Part shown: positions 45,002 through 53,790 of the stretch, in pieces
How the letters are laid out: each line of letters begins with the position of its first letter
Position numbering within the stretch: the first letter of the stretch is position 1
NCBI RefSeq assembly: GCF_019145195.1
Contig: NZ_JAHSTW010000002.1
Coordinates: forward strand, 124,001-188,000
DNA: 64,000 nt
Reading direction: 5' to 3'
DNA from: Pseudomonas siliginis
GTDB taxonomy: Bacteria > Pseudomonadota > Gammaproteobacteria > Pseudomonadales > Pseudomonadaceae
Translations under genes and position numbers: made by a program
The notes under the pieces: model-generated
Seen by the model: only the letters and a program-made list of their open reading frames with translations
Databases searched by the model: none
Told to the model about the DNA's origin: nothing

Positions 45002-47176
45002 ATGTCCTCGACCTCGTTTCGTCAGTCTTTGCGGCGCCTTTGGGCGCTGGATAAATTCAGCTACAGCGTGCGGGTATTCATCGCCCTGACCGGCAGCATG
45101 GCGCTGTGCTGGTATCAGGATGAAATGGGCCTGCTGATCCCGTTGTTCCTCGGCATCATCGCCAGCGCCCTGGCCGAGACCGACGACAGTTGGCAGGGTC
45201 GTCTCAACGCCCTCGCGGTGACACTGGTGTGTTTCAGCATCGCCGCGCTGTCGGTGGAATTGCTGTTTCCCTACCCGATCATTTTCGCCGTGGCCCTGGC
45301 ACTGGCCAGTTTCGGCCTGACCATGCTCGGCGCGCTGGGCGAGCGTTACGGCGCGATCGCCTCGGCGACGCTGATTCTCTCGGTGTACACGATGATCGGC
45401 GTTGATCAGCGCGGCGGCGCGGTCACTGATTTCTGGCATGAACCGATGCTGCTGGTCGCTGGCGCGGCGTGGTACGGCCTGCTCTCGGTGCTGTGGCAGG
45501 CGCTGTTTTCCAATCAACCGGTGCAGCAAAGTCTGGCGCGGCTGTTCCGCGAACTGGGCCTGTATCTGAAGCTGAAATCCTCGCTGTTCGAGCCGATCCG
45601 GCAGATGGACGTCGAAGCCCGCCGCCTCGAACTGGCGCAGCAGAATGGCCGGGTGGTCGCCGCACTGAACACGGCCAAGGAAATCATCCTGCACCGGGTC
45701 GGCAATGGTCGACCGGGCTCGAAAGTCAGCCGTTATCTGAAGCTGTACTTCCTCGCGCAGGATATTCACGAACGCGCCAGTTCGTCGCACTACCCTTACA
45801 ACGCGCTGGCCGAGGCGTTCTTCCATAGCGACGTGCTGTTCCGCTGCCAGCGCCTGCTGCGCCAGCAGGGCAAGGCCTGCCGGGCCTTGGCCGAATCCAT
45901 CCAGATGCGCCAGCCGTTCACCTATGACGCCAGTTTCGCCGAAGCCCTGAACGACCTGCATGCCTCCCTCGAACACTTGCGCATCCAGAGCAATCCGGCA
46001 TGGCGCGGCCTGCTGCGCTCGCTGCGCGCACTGGCGGCCAACCTCGGCACCCTCGACCGCCTGCTCAGCGACGCCAGTAACCCCGATGCTCTGGCGGACG
46101 CCACTGACAGCAGCCTGCTCGACCGTTCACCGCGCAATCTCAAGGACGTGTGGATTCGCCTGCGTACACAACTGACGCCGACCTCGCTGCTGTTCCGTCA
46201 TGCCCTGCGCCTACCGCTGGCACTGAGCATCGGCTACGGCATGGTGCACCTGATTCACCCGTCCCAAGGCTACTGGATCATCCTCACCACGCTGTTCGTC
46301 TGCCAGCCGAACTACGGCGCCACCCGGCGCAAACTCGGCCAGCGGATCATCGGCACGGCCATTGGTCTGACGGTGGCGTGGGCGCTGTTCGATCTGTTCC
46401 CCAACCCGGTGGTGCAATCGTGCTTCGCCATCGCTGCCGGTGTGGTGTTCTTTACCAACCGCACCACCCGCTACACCCTGGCAACGGCGGCGATCACCAT
46501 CATGGTGCTGTTCTGCTTCAATCAGGTCGGCGATGGCTACGGGCTGTTCCTGCCACGGCTGTTCGATACCTTGCTCGGCAGCCTGATCGCGGGTCTGGCG
46601 GTGTTCCTGTTCCTGCCGGACTGGCAGGGCCGGCGCCTGAACAAAGTGCTGGCCAACACCCTGACCTGCAACAGCATCTACCTGCGCCAGATCATGCAGC
46701 AATACGCCGCTGGCAAGAGCGATGACCTCGCCTATCGCCTGGCCCGACGCAACGCCCATAACGCTGACGCGGCGCTGTCGACGACACTGGCGAACATGCT
46801 CATGGAGCCGGGACACTTCCGTAAGGAGGCGGATGTCGGCTTCCGTTTCCTGGTGCTGTCGCACACGTTGCTCAGCTATTTGTCAGGGCTCGGCGCGCAC
46901 CGTGAAACACAATTGCCAGCGGAGGTGCGGGAGCATCTGATCGAAGGCGCCGGGGTGAAACTGGCGACCAGCATCGACGAAATCGCCCATGGTTTGGCGA
47001 GCAAGCAGCCGATTGCGATTCAGAGTGATGACGAGGAAGCGCTGGCCAATGAGCTGGAACAGATGCCGGATGAAATCGATGAAGGGCAGCGACTGGTGCA
47101 GACACAATTGGCGCTGATTTGCCGGCAGTTGGGACCGCTTCGGACATTGGCGGCGCATTTGATCAAAGAGGTCTAG
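45002..47176 (+). CDS. yccS: YccS/FUSC-type membrane protein
   Basis: The 724-residue protein has the two-module FUSC architecture. An N-terminal bundle of membrane helices begins at residue 20 (KFSYSVRVFIALTGSMALCW). It is followed by a cytoplasmic region of about 250 residues, a second membrane bundle from about residue 400 (FRHALRLPLALSIGYGMVHLI; GYWIILTTLFVCQPNYGATRRKL) and a C-terminal cytoplasmic tail. Relatives include aromatic acid exporters, but YccS itself has no defined substrate. Confidence 0.88.
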   Translation: MSSTSFRQSLRRLWALDKFSYSVRVFIALTGSMALCWYQDEMGLLIPLFLGIIASALAETDDSWQGRLNALAVTLVCFSIAALSVELLFPYPIIFAVALALASFGLTMLGALGERYGAIASATLILSVYTMIGVDQRGGAVTDFWHEPMLLVAGAAWYGLLSVLWQALFSNQPVQQSLARLFRELGLYLKLKSSLFEPIRQMDVEARRLELAQQNGRVVAALNTAKEIILHRVGNGRPGSKVSRYLKLYFLAQDIHERASSSHYPYNALAEAFFHSDVLFRCQRLLRQQGKACRALAESIQMRQPFTYDASFAEALNDLHASLEHLRIQSNPAWRGLLRSLRALAANLGTLDRLLSDASNPDALADATDSSLLDRSPRNLKDVWIRLRTQLTPTSLLFRHALRLPLALSIGYGMVHLIHPSQGYWIILTTLFVCQPNYGATRRKLGQRIIGTAIGLTVAWALFDLFPNPVVQSCFAIAAGVVFFTNRTTRYTLATAAITIMVLFCFNQVGDGYGLFLPRLFDTLLGSLIAGLAVFLFLPDWQGRRLNKVLANTLTCNSIYLRQIMQQYAAGKSDDLAYRLARRNAHNADAALSTTLANMLMEPGHFRKEADVGFRFLVLSHTLLSYLSGLGAHRETQLPAEVREHLIEGAGVKLATSIDEIAHGLASKQPIAIQSDDEEALANELEQMPDEIDEGQRLVQTQLALICRQLGPLRTLAAHLIKEV

Positions 47177-47242
47177 CTGCAAGCTACAAGCCGAACGCAA
47201 CCCCGCTTCTAACTTGAAGCTTGCAGCTTGAAACTTGTAGCT
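47176..47242. repeat. Inverted repeat of the gcaagcttgcagctt type
   Basis: agctgcaagctacaagccg and cttgcagcttgaaacttgtagct are inverse copies between the convergent yccS and SBP3 genes. The same family lies between betB and betA. Confidence 0.65.
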
Positions 47243-47248
47243 CCCCCA

Positions 47249-47986
47249 CTACATTCCATGCCGCCGCAATAACTTCTCATAAGTCCCGTCAGCCTTCATC
47301 GCCTCGATCGCTCGATCAAACCCGGCGACGATCTGCTCATGCTGCGGGTTCTTCAGGCTGACCAGAATATGCAGGCTGTTCTCACTCAACGGCTTGGGTA
47401 AAAACTCCACCGAATTGCGTACCTTGGCCGATTCCCGTGCCAGGTAATACTTGGCCACGTACTCATCCTCCAGGGTCAGCTTGACCCGGTCCGCCGCGAG
47501 CATGCGCACGCCCATGGCGAAGTTGTGCACAGGGACTTTCTGCATCGCCGTATCGGCATCGAAAGGTGCGGAATAGGCGTACCCGCGCACCACGGCAATC
47601 GGGTAAGTGTGCAGTTGCTCGAGGTTGCTGTAGTCGATGGGTGCGTCTTTGCGCTTGAGGAAGCGGATGCGATTGATCAGGTACTCACCGGAAAACTGAC
47701 CGATCTGCGTGCGTTCGTCGTTGTACCAGGCATTGACCAGTACGTCGTAACGCCCCTCGCCAATCCCCAGCAATGCTCGCGCCCACGGCACTTGTTCGTA
47801 ACCGCTGGCATAACCGGCGCGAGCCAGTGCAGTGCTGACAATGTCGGTGGCCAGTCCACCGTTGACCAGTGCATCGTCGGTAAACGGCGGCCAATTATCG
47901 AACGCCAGCCGCAGCTTCTGCGCCGCAGCATCCTGGCCCAGCACCAGCAGTCCGATCAAAGCAACGGCTTGAAGCAATCGCAGCAT
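47249..47986 (-). CDS. Periplasmic substrate-binding protein of the SBP3 (polar amino acid) type
   Basis: The 245-residue protein has a signal peptide (MLRLLQAVALIGLLVLGQDAAA). The SBP3 opening is KLRLAFDNWPPFTDDALVNGGLATDIVSTALARAG, then GRYDVLVNAWYNDERTQIGQFSGEYLINRIRF and a C-terminal FDRAIEAMKADGTYEKLLRRHGM helix. No permease or ATPase is next to it, so it may be an orphan uptake or sensing component. The ligand is unknown. Confidence 0.85.
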   Translation of the reverse strand: MLRLLQAVALIGLLVLGQDAAAQKLRLAFDNWPPFTDDALVNGGLATDIVSTALARAGYASGYEQVPWARALLGIGEGRYDVLVNAWYNDERTQIGQFSGEYLINRIRFLKRKDAPIDYSNLEQLHTYPIAVVRGYAYSAPFDADTAMQKVPVHNFAMGVRMLAADRVKLTLEDEYVAKYYLARESAKVRNSVEFLPKPLSENSLHILVSLKNPQHEQIVAGFDRAIEAMKADGTYEKLLRRHGM

Positions 47987-48241
47987 GCTTGAACATCCTC
48001 AGCGGGCAACCGCCCGACGTGGTTTCACGTCAAAACCCAAGGCCCCTTACCGGCAAAACCCAAGCATTGAACGTTAGCTCATGGGAGCCAGTGGACAGTG
48101 CTCTTGAGCAGATTACACAAAGTCGCAGCCAGCGTGAGAAAGGAATAGTGGCATTTTGACCTTTATCACAGACTGTTGCGCCATACAGACATATGGCGCA
48201 GCTGCGCTTAGTATCGGGCGACATGGTCAAGGAATCGAAAA

Positions 48242-48694
48242 ATGACAATCGAGTGGATCTGCAAACATCATCGTGATCTGGGCAAAGAGCAGTTGTACGC
48301 CTTGTTGAAGCTGCGCTCTGACGTATTCGTGGTCGAACAGAAATGTGCCTATCCGGATCTCGACGGCCAGGATCTGGAGGGCGATACCCATCACCTGATG
48401 GGCTGGGAGGATGATCAACTGATGGCTTATCTGCGCCTGCTGGATCCGGAATCCCAGGGCGGCGACGTGGTGATTGGCCGCGTGGTGACGGCGCCCGCCG
48501 GCCGTGGCAAAGGGTTGGGCCACGCGATGATGGAACAGGCGCTGAAGCAGGCCGAAAAGCACTGGCCGCAGGTGCCGATCTATCTGTCGGCGCAGGCACA
48601 CTTGCAGGGGTATTACGGCCAGTACGGGTTTGTCGCAGTCGGTGAGGAATATCTTGAGGATGGCATTCCACATATCGGGATGCGTCGGTCCTGA
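48242..48694 (+). CDS. ElaA-type GNAT acetyltransferase
   Basis: The 150-residue protein has the ElaA opening (HHRDLGKEQLYALLKLRSDVFVVEQKCAYPDLDGQD, shown by its ends). The acetyl-CoA loop is VVTAPAGRGKGLGHAMMEQAL and the C-terminus FVAVGEEYLEDGIPHIGMRR. It is a small N-acetyltransferase of unknown substrate. It stands alone. Confidence 0.88.
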   Translation: MTIEWICKHHRDLGKEQLYALLKLRSDVFVVEQKCAYPDLDGQDLEGDTHHLMGWEDDQLMAYLRLLDPESQGGDVVIGRVVTAPAGRGKGLGHAMMEQALKQAEKHWPQVPIYLSAQAHLQGYYGQYGFVAVGEEYLEDGIPHIGMRRS

Positions 48695-48700
48695 AGGCCC

Positions 48701-48768
48701 TTTCGCGAGCAGGCTCGCTCCCACAGGGAATGCATATCCATTGTGGGAGCGAGCCTGCTCGCGAAGGC
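48701..48768. repeat. REP pair
   Basis: Inverted cgcgagcaggctcgctccca and tgtgggagcgagcctgctcg between convergent genes. Confidence 0.85.
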
Positions 48769-48790
48769 GTAAGAACCGTCGGCGCAGAAA

Positions 48791-49087
48791 TCAGGGGTAT
48801 TCCAGCACCGCTTTTATCTGCCGCAAATTGCGCTCGATCCACCCCCGATCAATCGCTCCCCATTCACGAATCCGATAGCGCCCGGCATGATTGCGTGCGC
48901 CCTCTTCCTGTTCGAACTCGCAGATGATGTCCAGATCGGCCAGCGCGGCAATCGTGTCCTGCGCCGTGCGTCGCGGCATGCCGGTGACTTCGGTCAGCGT
49001 CGGCACACTCGGCGCCAGGCCGCTATCGATCAGATAAGCCACGTACAAACGGCGATAGAAACTGCTCTTGGTCTTGCTGACGTCCAT
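48791..49087 (-). CDS. Small winged helix-turn-helix protein
   Basis: The 98-residue basic protein is built around a predicted winged helix: SFYRRLYVAYLIDSG, then TLTEVTGMPRRTAQDTIAALADLDIICEF, and a C-terminal GAIDRGWIERNLRQIKAVL helix. The pattern resembles Pseudomonas small DNA-binding regulators, though no specific family is recognised. The ATG at 49087 follows AGGAAGG; a GTG six bases earlier is the alternative. It ends 18 bases before the next gene upstream in the same direction and may be co-transcribed with the YgjP-like peptidase. Confidence 0.72.
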   Translation of the reverse strand: MDVSKTKSSFYRRLYVAYLIDSGLAPSVPTLTEVTGMPRRTAQDTIAALADLDIICEFEQEEGARNHAGRYRIREWGAIDRGWIERNLRQIKAVLEYP

Positions 49088-49105
49088 CCACACCTTCCTG
49101 ATTGG

Positions 49106-49600
49106 TCAAGCCTGCATATCCCGCCACGTCAGGTACACACGTAGATCGAACTCGATCTGGTGATACCCCGGCAGCATGTGCTCGCACAGTTTATAGAACG
49201 CCTTGTTGTGATCCGACTCCTTGAAGTGCGCCAGCTCGTGCACCACGATCATCTTCAGAAAATCCGGCGCGGCGTCCTTGAACAGCGCGGCGATGCGGAT
49301 TTCCTTGTTGGCCTTGAGCTTGCCGCCCTGCACCCGCGAAACCGTGCTGTGCAGACCGAGCGCGCGGTGGGTCAGGTCGAGGCGGTTGTCGAACAGCACT
49401 TTGTCGATCGCCGGCGCATTACGCATGTACTGCTGCTTGAGATCCAGCGCGTAGCTGTACAAGGCCTTGTCGCTCTGCACGTCGTGTCGCCCTGAATAGC
49501 GCTGATTCAGGTATTCACCCAGACGCCCTTCGGCAATCAGTTGGCGCACCTGATCCTGCAATTGCGCGGGGTAGGCCTGGAGGTACTTCAACACAGTCAT
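49106..49600 (-). CDS. YgjP-like (M48-type) metallopeptidase
   Basis: The 164-residue protein carries the zinc motif HELAH at residues 121-125 and a third His at 131 (HFKESDHNKAFYKLCEHMLPGY), the HExxH...H layout of the YgjP/DUF45 family. It has no signal peptide. The substrate is unknown; some relatives accompany restriction systems, but here the neighbours are a small HTH gene and a c-di-GMP regulator. The ATG at 49600 is chosen because the upstream in-frame part (EPRR...) is unlike the family. Confidence 0.85.
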   Translation of the reverse strand: MTVLKYLQAYPAQLQDQVRQLIAEGRLGEYLNQRYSGRHDVQSDKALYSYALDLKQQYMRNAPAIDKVLFDNRLDLTHRALGLHSTVSRVQGGKLKANKEIRIAALFKDAAPDFLKMIVVHELAHFKESDHNKAFYKLCEHMLPGYHQIEFDLRVYLTWRDMQA

Positions 49601-49644
49601 GGACAAGCGACGCGGTTCGAAAAAGGTCCGCCAGTGTAGCGAAT

Positions 49645-51768
49645 TCAACCGGGCAGCGCGCTCCAGTCAAACGGTTCGACGAAGCTGACCGCGTCTTCGG
49701 CGATCAACGGCCGCGCGACGAGGAAGCCCTGCACGTATTCGCAGCCATGGGCTTGCAGCCACTGATATTGCTCGAGGGTTTCCACTCCTTCGGCAATCAC
49801 CAGCAGACCGTATTGCTTGCACAGGTCGATGACCATGCGCACCAGCGCCGCATCCCGTGGCGAGTCCGGCAGGCGCGCGATCAAGTGGCGGTCGAGCTTC
49901 AGCGTGTCCAGTTCCAGATCGCGCAGATGCGCCAGCGAGCACGGCCCCGAACCAAAATCATCCAGCGCCACGCGCACCCCGAGATGACGCAGCAACCGCA
50001 GTTGCTTGCGGGTTTCGTCCGGGTCTTGCATCAACGCTTCTTCGGTGACTTCAACTTCCAGTTGCTGAGGTTGCAGCGCATGACGCTCCATAACCTGACG
50101 CAGCTCGGTGACCAGATTCGGCAGGCCGAACTGGGTGTTGCTCAGGCTCACGCCGAGCACCAGATCTTCAGCGAACAAGGTTTCCCAGGCTTTACGCTGA
50201 CCGGCGCCACGGTGATAGATCCAGCTGCCGAGGCGACTGATCAAGCGCGCCTCTTCCAGCAACGGCAGAAACAACCCCGGCGGCACATCGCCGACGCTCG
50301 GATGCTGCCAGCGCAGCAACGCTTCGAACCCACGGATCTGTCCGCTGCCGATCGCCACCTGCGGCTGATAGACCAGATTGAAATCGCGATTCTCGATGGC
50401 CTCACGCACGCTGTCTTCCAGCATCAGACGCGAGCGTGCGCGGCCGTTCATTTCAGGGTCATAGAAACGATATTGCTGACGCCCGGCGCGCTTGGCCTCG
50501 TACATAGCGATGTCCGAGGCGCGCAGCAAACCGTCGAGATTGCGCCCGCAGTCAGGATAGGTGGCGATGCCGATACTGGCGCCAAGGACGATATCCAGAC
50601 CTTCGATCTGCTGACACACCGATACCCGTTCGATGAGTTTTTCGGCAATCTTCGCCGCTTGCTCGGGAAACTCCAGATCCAGCAGCGCGGTGAATTCATC
50701 GCCGCCCATGCGCGCGAGAATATCGAACGGCCGCAGGCATGCCTTCAATTGCTCGGAAACCCAGCGCAACACGCGATCGCCGGCATCGTGACCGAGGGAA
50801 TCGTTGACCCGTTTGAAGCCGTCGAGATCGAGGTAGAGCAACACCCAACTGCTGTCGCTGCGTTCGCCGCGCAACAACAGGTTTTCGACGGTCTGGTAGA
50901 ACCCGCGCCGGTTGAGCAGCCCGGTCAGCGGATCGGTTACCGCCTGGAATTCCAGTTGCTGGTGCAAGTGACGCACCACCGACATGTCCAGCACCGTCAC
51001 CACCATCGCATGCTGCTCCGAGGGCAGCGGTGCGCAGGACAAGGCCACCGGCACTTGCTGCCCCGGCGCCGTGCGCAGCAACGCATCATGCAGGCGCAGG
51101 GTTTCCCCGCGTTGGTAGCCGGCGTAGAACTCGGAATCGGCCCACAACGCAATGTGCGGCTTCTGCAGGAAATCGAGAAACTCCTTGCCTTCAAGCTCCT
51201 TCACCGGCGCGTTGAGCAGTCGCGAAATCGCCGGGTTGGCGAAGCGGATCACGCCGTCCTCGCTCAACACCAGAATGCCTTCGGCGGCGTTATCCAGCAC
51301 CGAGGCATTGAAGGCGCGCGCCACTTCCAGGTCATGACTCAGGCGTTGCAAGGCACGGCGATTGCGCTGGTGCTCGAGCAGCGCCTGAACCTTGGGCTTG
51401 AGGATTTGCGGATCGAACGGCTTGAACAGGTAATCCACCGCGCCGCTGGCATAGCCTTTGATCACGGCGTCCTGGGATTGCTCGTTGGCGGTGAGGAAAA
51501 TGATCGGCGTCAGGCGCGTACGCTGGCTGCCGCGCATCAACCGTGCGACCTCGAAACCGTCCATGCCGGGCATCTGCACATCAAGCAGGACCAGGTCGAT
51601 GTCGTGTTCGAGCAAAAGGTTCAGCGCCTCGAAACCGGAGGCGGCGGTCATCACGTGCCAATCCTGACGCTGCAGCAACGCGCGCATGCTGATCAGATTT
51701 TCGGGGTAATCATCGACGATCAAAAGGACCGAGCTGCCTTCACCTGGCTGGGGTTGCGCGCATTCCAT
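49645..51768 (-). CDS. Response regulator with PAS, GGDEF and EAL domains
   Basis: The 707-residue c-di-GMP protein has four domains in order. A receiver (about 12-130) has acidic D19/D20, phospho-acceptor D63 and K117. A PAS domain lies at about 150-265. The GGDEF domain (about 275-440) has an intact GGDEF at 355-359 and an inhibitory RxxD (RPFD, 347-350). The EAL domain (about 450-700) has EAL at 482-484, EVTEEAL, DDFGSG, KLD and EGVE. The EAL metal-binding Asn in the usual VNxS motif is Ser 541 (VSLSNTQF). No partner kinase is adjacent. Synthesis is plausible, hydrolysis uncertain. Confidence 0.92.
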   Translation of the reverse strand: MECAQPQPGEGSSVLLIVDDYPENLISMRALLQRQDWHVMTAASGFEALNLLLEHDIDLVLLDVQMPGMDGFEVARLMRGSQRTRLTPIIFLTANEQSQDAVIKGYASGAVDYLFKPFDPQILKPKVQALLEHQRNRRALQRLSHDLEVARAFNASVLDNAAEGILVLSEDGVIRFANPAISRLLNAPVKELEGKEFLDFLQKPHIALWADSEFYAGYQRGETLRLHDALLRTAPGQQVPVALSCAPLPSEQHAMVVTVLDMSVVRHLHQQLEFQAVTDPLTGLLNRRGFYQTVENLLLRGERSDSSWVLLYLDLDGFKRVNDSLGHDAGDRVLRWVSEQLKACLRPFDILARMGGDEFTALLDLEFPEQAAKIAEKLIERVSVCQQIEGLDIVLGASIGIATYPDCGRNLDGLLRASDIAMYEAKRAGRQQYRFYDPEMNGRARSRLMLEDSVREAIENRDFNLVYQPQVAIGSGQIRGFEALLRWQHPSVGDVPPGLFLPLLEEARLISRLGSWIYHRGAGQRKAWETLFAEDLVLGVSLSNTQFGLPNLVTELRQVMERHALQPQQLEVEVTEEALMQDPDETRKQLRLLRHLGVRVALDDFGSGPCSLAHLRDLELDTLKLDRHLIARLPDSPRDAALVRMVIDLCKQYGLLVIAEGVETLEQYQWLQAHGCEYVQGFLVARPLIAEDAVSFVEPFDWSALPG

Positions 51769-52081
51769 GCTGCTTCTCTTATCGGGACCGGTTGCCGGCA
51801 AAACCATAGACGTAACTGAGCCTTCACTCTAGACGCGGATGCCGCAAAGCAGAAGCTGTCGTCACGCCATCATTTGGCCAATGTTCCGTCGAGCCGACTA
51901 ACGGTCACCGCCAGAGCCCCCGAAAACCGGGCGAGATGGCATTTCGACAGGATGTTGACGTCAAGTAATCGCCGGACGGGCATTAACAAAAATTGTCGCT
52001 ACGCTTATAAAGACGCCCGAAAACGCGCGGGCTAGAGCTTCTGGCACCGGCGTTCCGGATGAATTGATTGGAAGAACCGTC

Positions 52082-52750
52082 ATGATCGACCTCGCAACCT
52101 GGAACCTCAGCGTTCCTGTTGGCAGCCCGCCGTACACCGTTGAAACCTCAAAACTGGTGGATGGCTTCAAAGATCAGTACTTCCATTCCGACACCGGCAC
52201 CCTGTTCTTCTGGTCCCCGGTGACTGGCTCGAAAACCGAAAACGCCATCTACCCGCGTACCGAACTGCGCGAAACCTACAGCAACGGCACCCTGCGCAAC
52301 TGGTACTACCCGGACGCCGACAACCTGCTGCGCGCCACCCTCGCGGTGAACAAGGTGCCGAGCTCGGGCAAGATCGTCATCGGCCAGATCCACGCGTACG
52401 AAAGCCAGCGGCCGATGGTCAAGCTCGAATATCAGTACAAGGAAAAAACCCAGACCGGCAATCTGGTGATCAAAGTGCGCATGCGCCCGGACGATGCCGA
52501 AAGCCGCGTCATCACCCTCGCCACCGGCGTCAAGCTTGATCGCGAATTCAACTACCTCATCCACTTGAGCCCCGGCGGTGCCCTGGGCGTGAGTGCGGCG
52601 GGCTATCAGTGGGACTCCCAGATCAGCGCGACCTGGCGCGACAAGCCGCTGTACTTCAAGGCTGGGGTGTATGTGCAGGACAACACTGGGTACACCAGTG
52701 AGGGTGGACAGGTGACATTTACCAAACTGGATATTGATCACGACAAGTAG
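52082..52750 (+). CDS. Polysaccharide lyase family 7 (alginate lyase)
   Basis: The 222-residue single-domain protein has all three PL7 signatures: RTELRE (59-64), QIH (102-104) and YFKAGVY (191-197). These form the substrate groove and carry the catalytic Gln/His and Tyr. It would cleave alginate by beta-elimination. The N-terminus (MIDLATWNLSVPVG) shows no signal peptide, so export, if any, would be non-classical. An alternative start 18 bases upstream does not add one. It stands next to the AT-rich islet. Confidence 0.92.
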   Translation: MIDLATWNLSVPVGSPPYTVETSKLVDGFKDQYFHSDTGTLFFWSPVTGSKTENAIYPRTELRETYSNGTLRNWYYPDADNLLRATLAVNKVPSSGKIVIGQIHAYESQRPMVKLEYQYKEKTQTGNLVIKVRMRPDDAESRVITLATGVKLDREFNYLIHLSPGGALGVSAAGYQWDSQISATWRDKPLYFKAGVYVQDNTGYTSEGGQVTFTKLDIDHDK

Positions 52751-53413
52751 CTTACGTCCTCCTGTAAGAGCCACTGCGGGCTACGATCTTTTGATTGTTT
52801 TGGATGCTGAAAAGACAAATCGAAAGATCGCACCTCAGCGAGATCGGATTGACCTTCAAAATCCTTTCTGCATCACCGGACGTTCAATAACCGGATCTAC
52901 AGCTCGGCGATCACAAAAAAAATAATACAGCGGAAGCCGTGATTACCGTTCTACCATCTAAGGACCAAGTCAAGAACTGCTCCTTTTTTTCTTGTAGTCA
53001 GACAATGCTCGACCATCGTCGAGCTGTTTGCCAGCAAAAATCAGGCGTTGCTGATCGGGTGAAATACCCTCTTTATCTTGAATTTTTGCTTTTACGTTTT
53101 CTATGGTGTCCAACGGCTCAGCATGCACCAGACCTATTGAATAATGTTAAATAGCATCTATGACCTTCATCGACAAAGGGACCGATAAAGGGGACACGCC
53201 GATACATCGAACTCCTCCAGTAACCCCGCAGATTATTTCACTGGCTCATCTCACAGATCAAAAAATTAAGTCCGTATGCATCATCCATAGCTAAAGATTA
53301 TAAATAACTGTCATTTATATCAGGTTACCTGCGAGCCTTTCTTGCCTAACCTCATGAACGCAACAGGAGACAACCTATTTGACTTTAATACTCGAATGCA
53401 GAAGGTGAACATT
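52751..53413. other. AT-rich spacer with remnants, including a ubiquitin pseudogene
   Basis: Base composition drops here; for example, 53281-53340 has 20 G+C in 60. A decayed atcgcag/gatctttt-type REP lies near 52780-52835, and the ubiquitin-like remnant is at 52951-53170. No intact gene is supported. Plus-strand open frames at 52939-53154 are the complement of the ubiquitin remnant. Confidence 0.7.
52951..53170 (-). pseudogene. Broken ubiquitin gene
   Basis: Reading the minus strand from ATG at 53170, codon numbers match ubiquitin exactly. Codons 17-59 read [43 protein letters not shown] (hyphens mark single residues), agreeing with eukaryotic ubiquitin at 38 of 43 positions by my count. 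Lys27, 29, 33 and 48 are kept. Codon 8 is TAA where ubiquitin has Leu (one base from TTA). After Tyr59 a run of seven A shifts the frame; allowing for two missing bases, codons 64-72 read GAVLDLVLR against ESTLHLVLR, then Trp and stop. The Gly-Gly end is missing. As it stands it cannot give a full product. Confidence 0.85.
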
Positions 53414-53761
53414 ATGAAAACTTACAATGGCTTCGTATTCAACGCTAGTGAGCAACATGCCGCCACACTCAAATTTGACGATCTAGGCCAGCAAAACGGC
53501 AATATAAGTAAAGGCTACATGGACTATTGCGGACTCGATTTTATCGTCACTGGCACCTATACAAAACCCACCAGGTCTTTTAATCTTCAAGCGAAATCAG
53601 ATGCCACGAAAAGAGATGAGCTTAACCATGGCCCAAGCTCTCTCTCGATCAAGATGAAATCGTCTGACGGGACCGACAGCTACTTGGAAGGTACAGTTAA
53701 AGTTGAATCAGGTGGGCCGAATGTCGGCCAGACCTACGGAATCAAATTCACAAGAAGCTGA
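53414..53761 (+). CDS. Hypothetical protein in the AT-rich islet
   Basis: The 115-residue protein begins MKTYNGFVFNASEQHAATLK and ends NVGQTYGIKFTRS. It alternates short polar and hydrophobic stretches, suggesting a beta-rich, possibly secreted or structural protein, but I recognise no family. GAAGGTG eight bases upstream favours the ATG at 53414 over longer in-frame starts at 53354 and 53342. Codon use is much more AT-rich than the neighbours (many AAA, AAT, GAT), consistent with transfer. It is divergent from the ubiquitin remnant. Confidence 0.65.
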   Translation: MKTYNGFVFNASEQHAATLKFDDLGQQNGNISKGYMDYCGLDFIVTGTYTKPTRSFNLQAKSDATKRDELNHGPSSLSIKMKSSDGTDSYLEGTVKVESGGPNVGQTYGIKFTRS

Positions 53762-53790
53762 CTTTTTTATTACCGACAAAAATGGATAAA

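Noticed and set aside
49747..51819. 690-codon plus-strand open frame
   Set aside because: Antisense shadow of the GGDEF/EAL regulator gene.
52983..52993. Programmed -1 frameshift at the A-run in the ubiquitin remnant
   Set aside because: The A-run is not in the X-XXY-YYZ phase needed for a canonical -1 site, and the TAA at codon 8 would still block a full product; decay is simpler.
52939..53154. 71-codon plus-strand open frame in the AT-rich islet
   Set aside because: Its complement is the ubiquitin remnant, which explains the sequence far better; it has no ribosome site or family match.
53342..53413. Longer N-terminus for the islet gene (starts at 53342 or 53354)
   Set aside because: No ribosome site precedes these starts, whereas the ATG at 53414 has a well-placed GAAGGTG.
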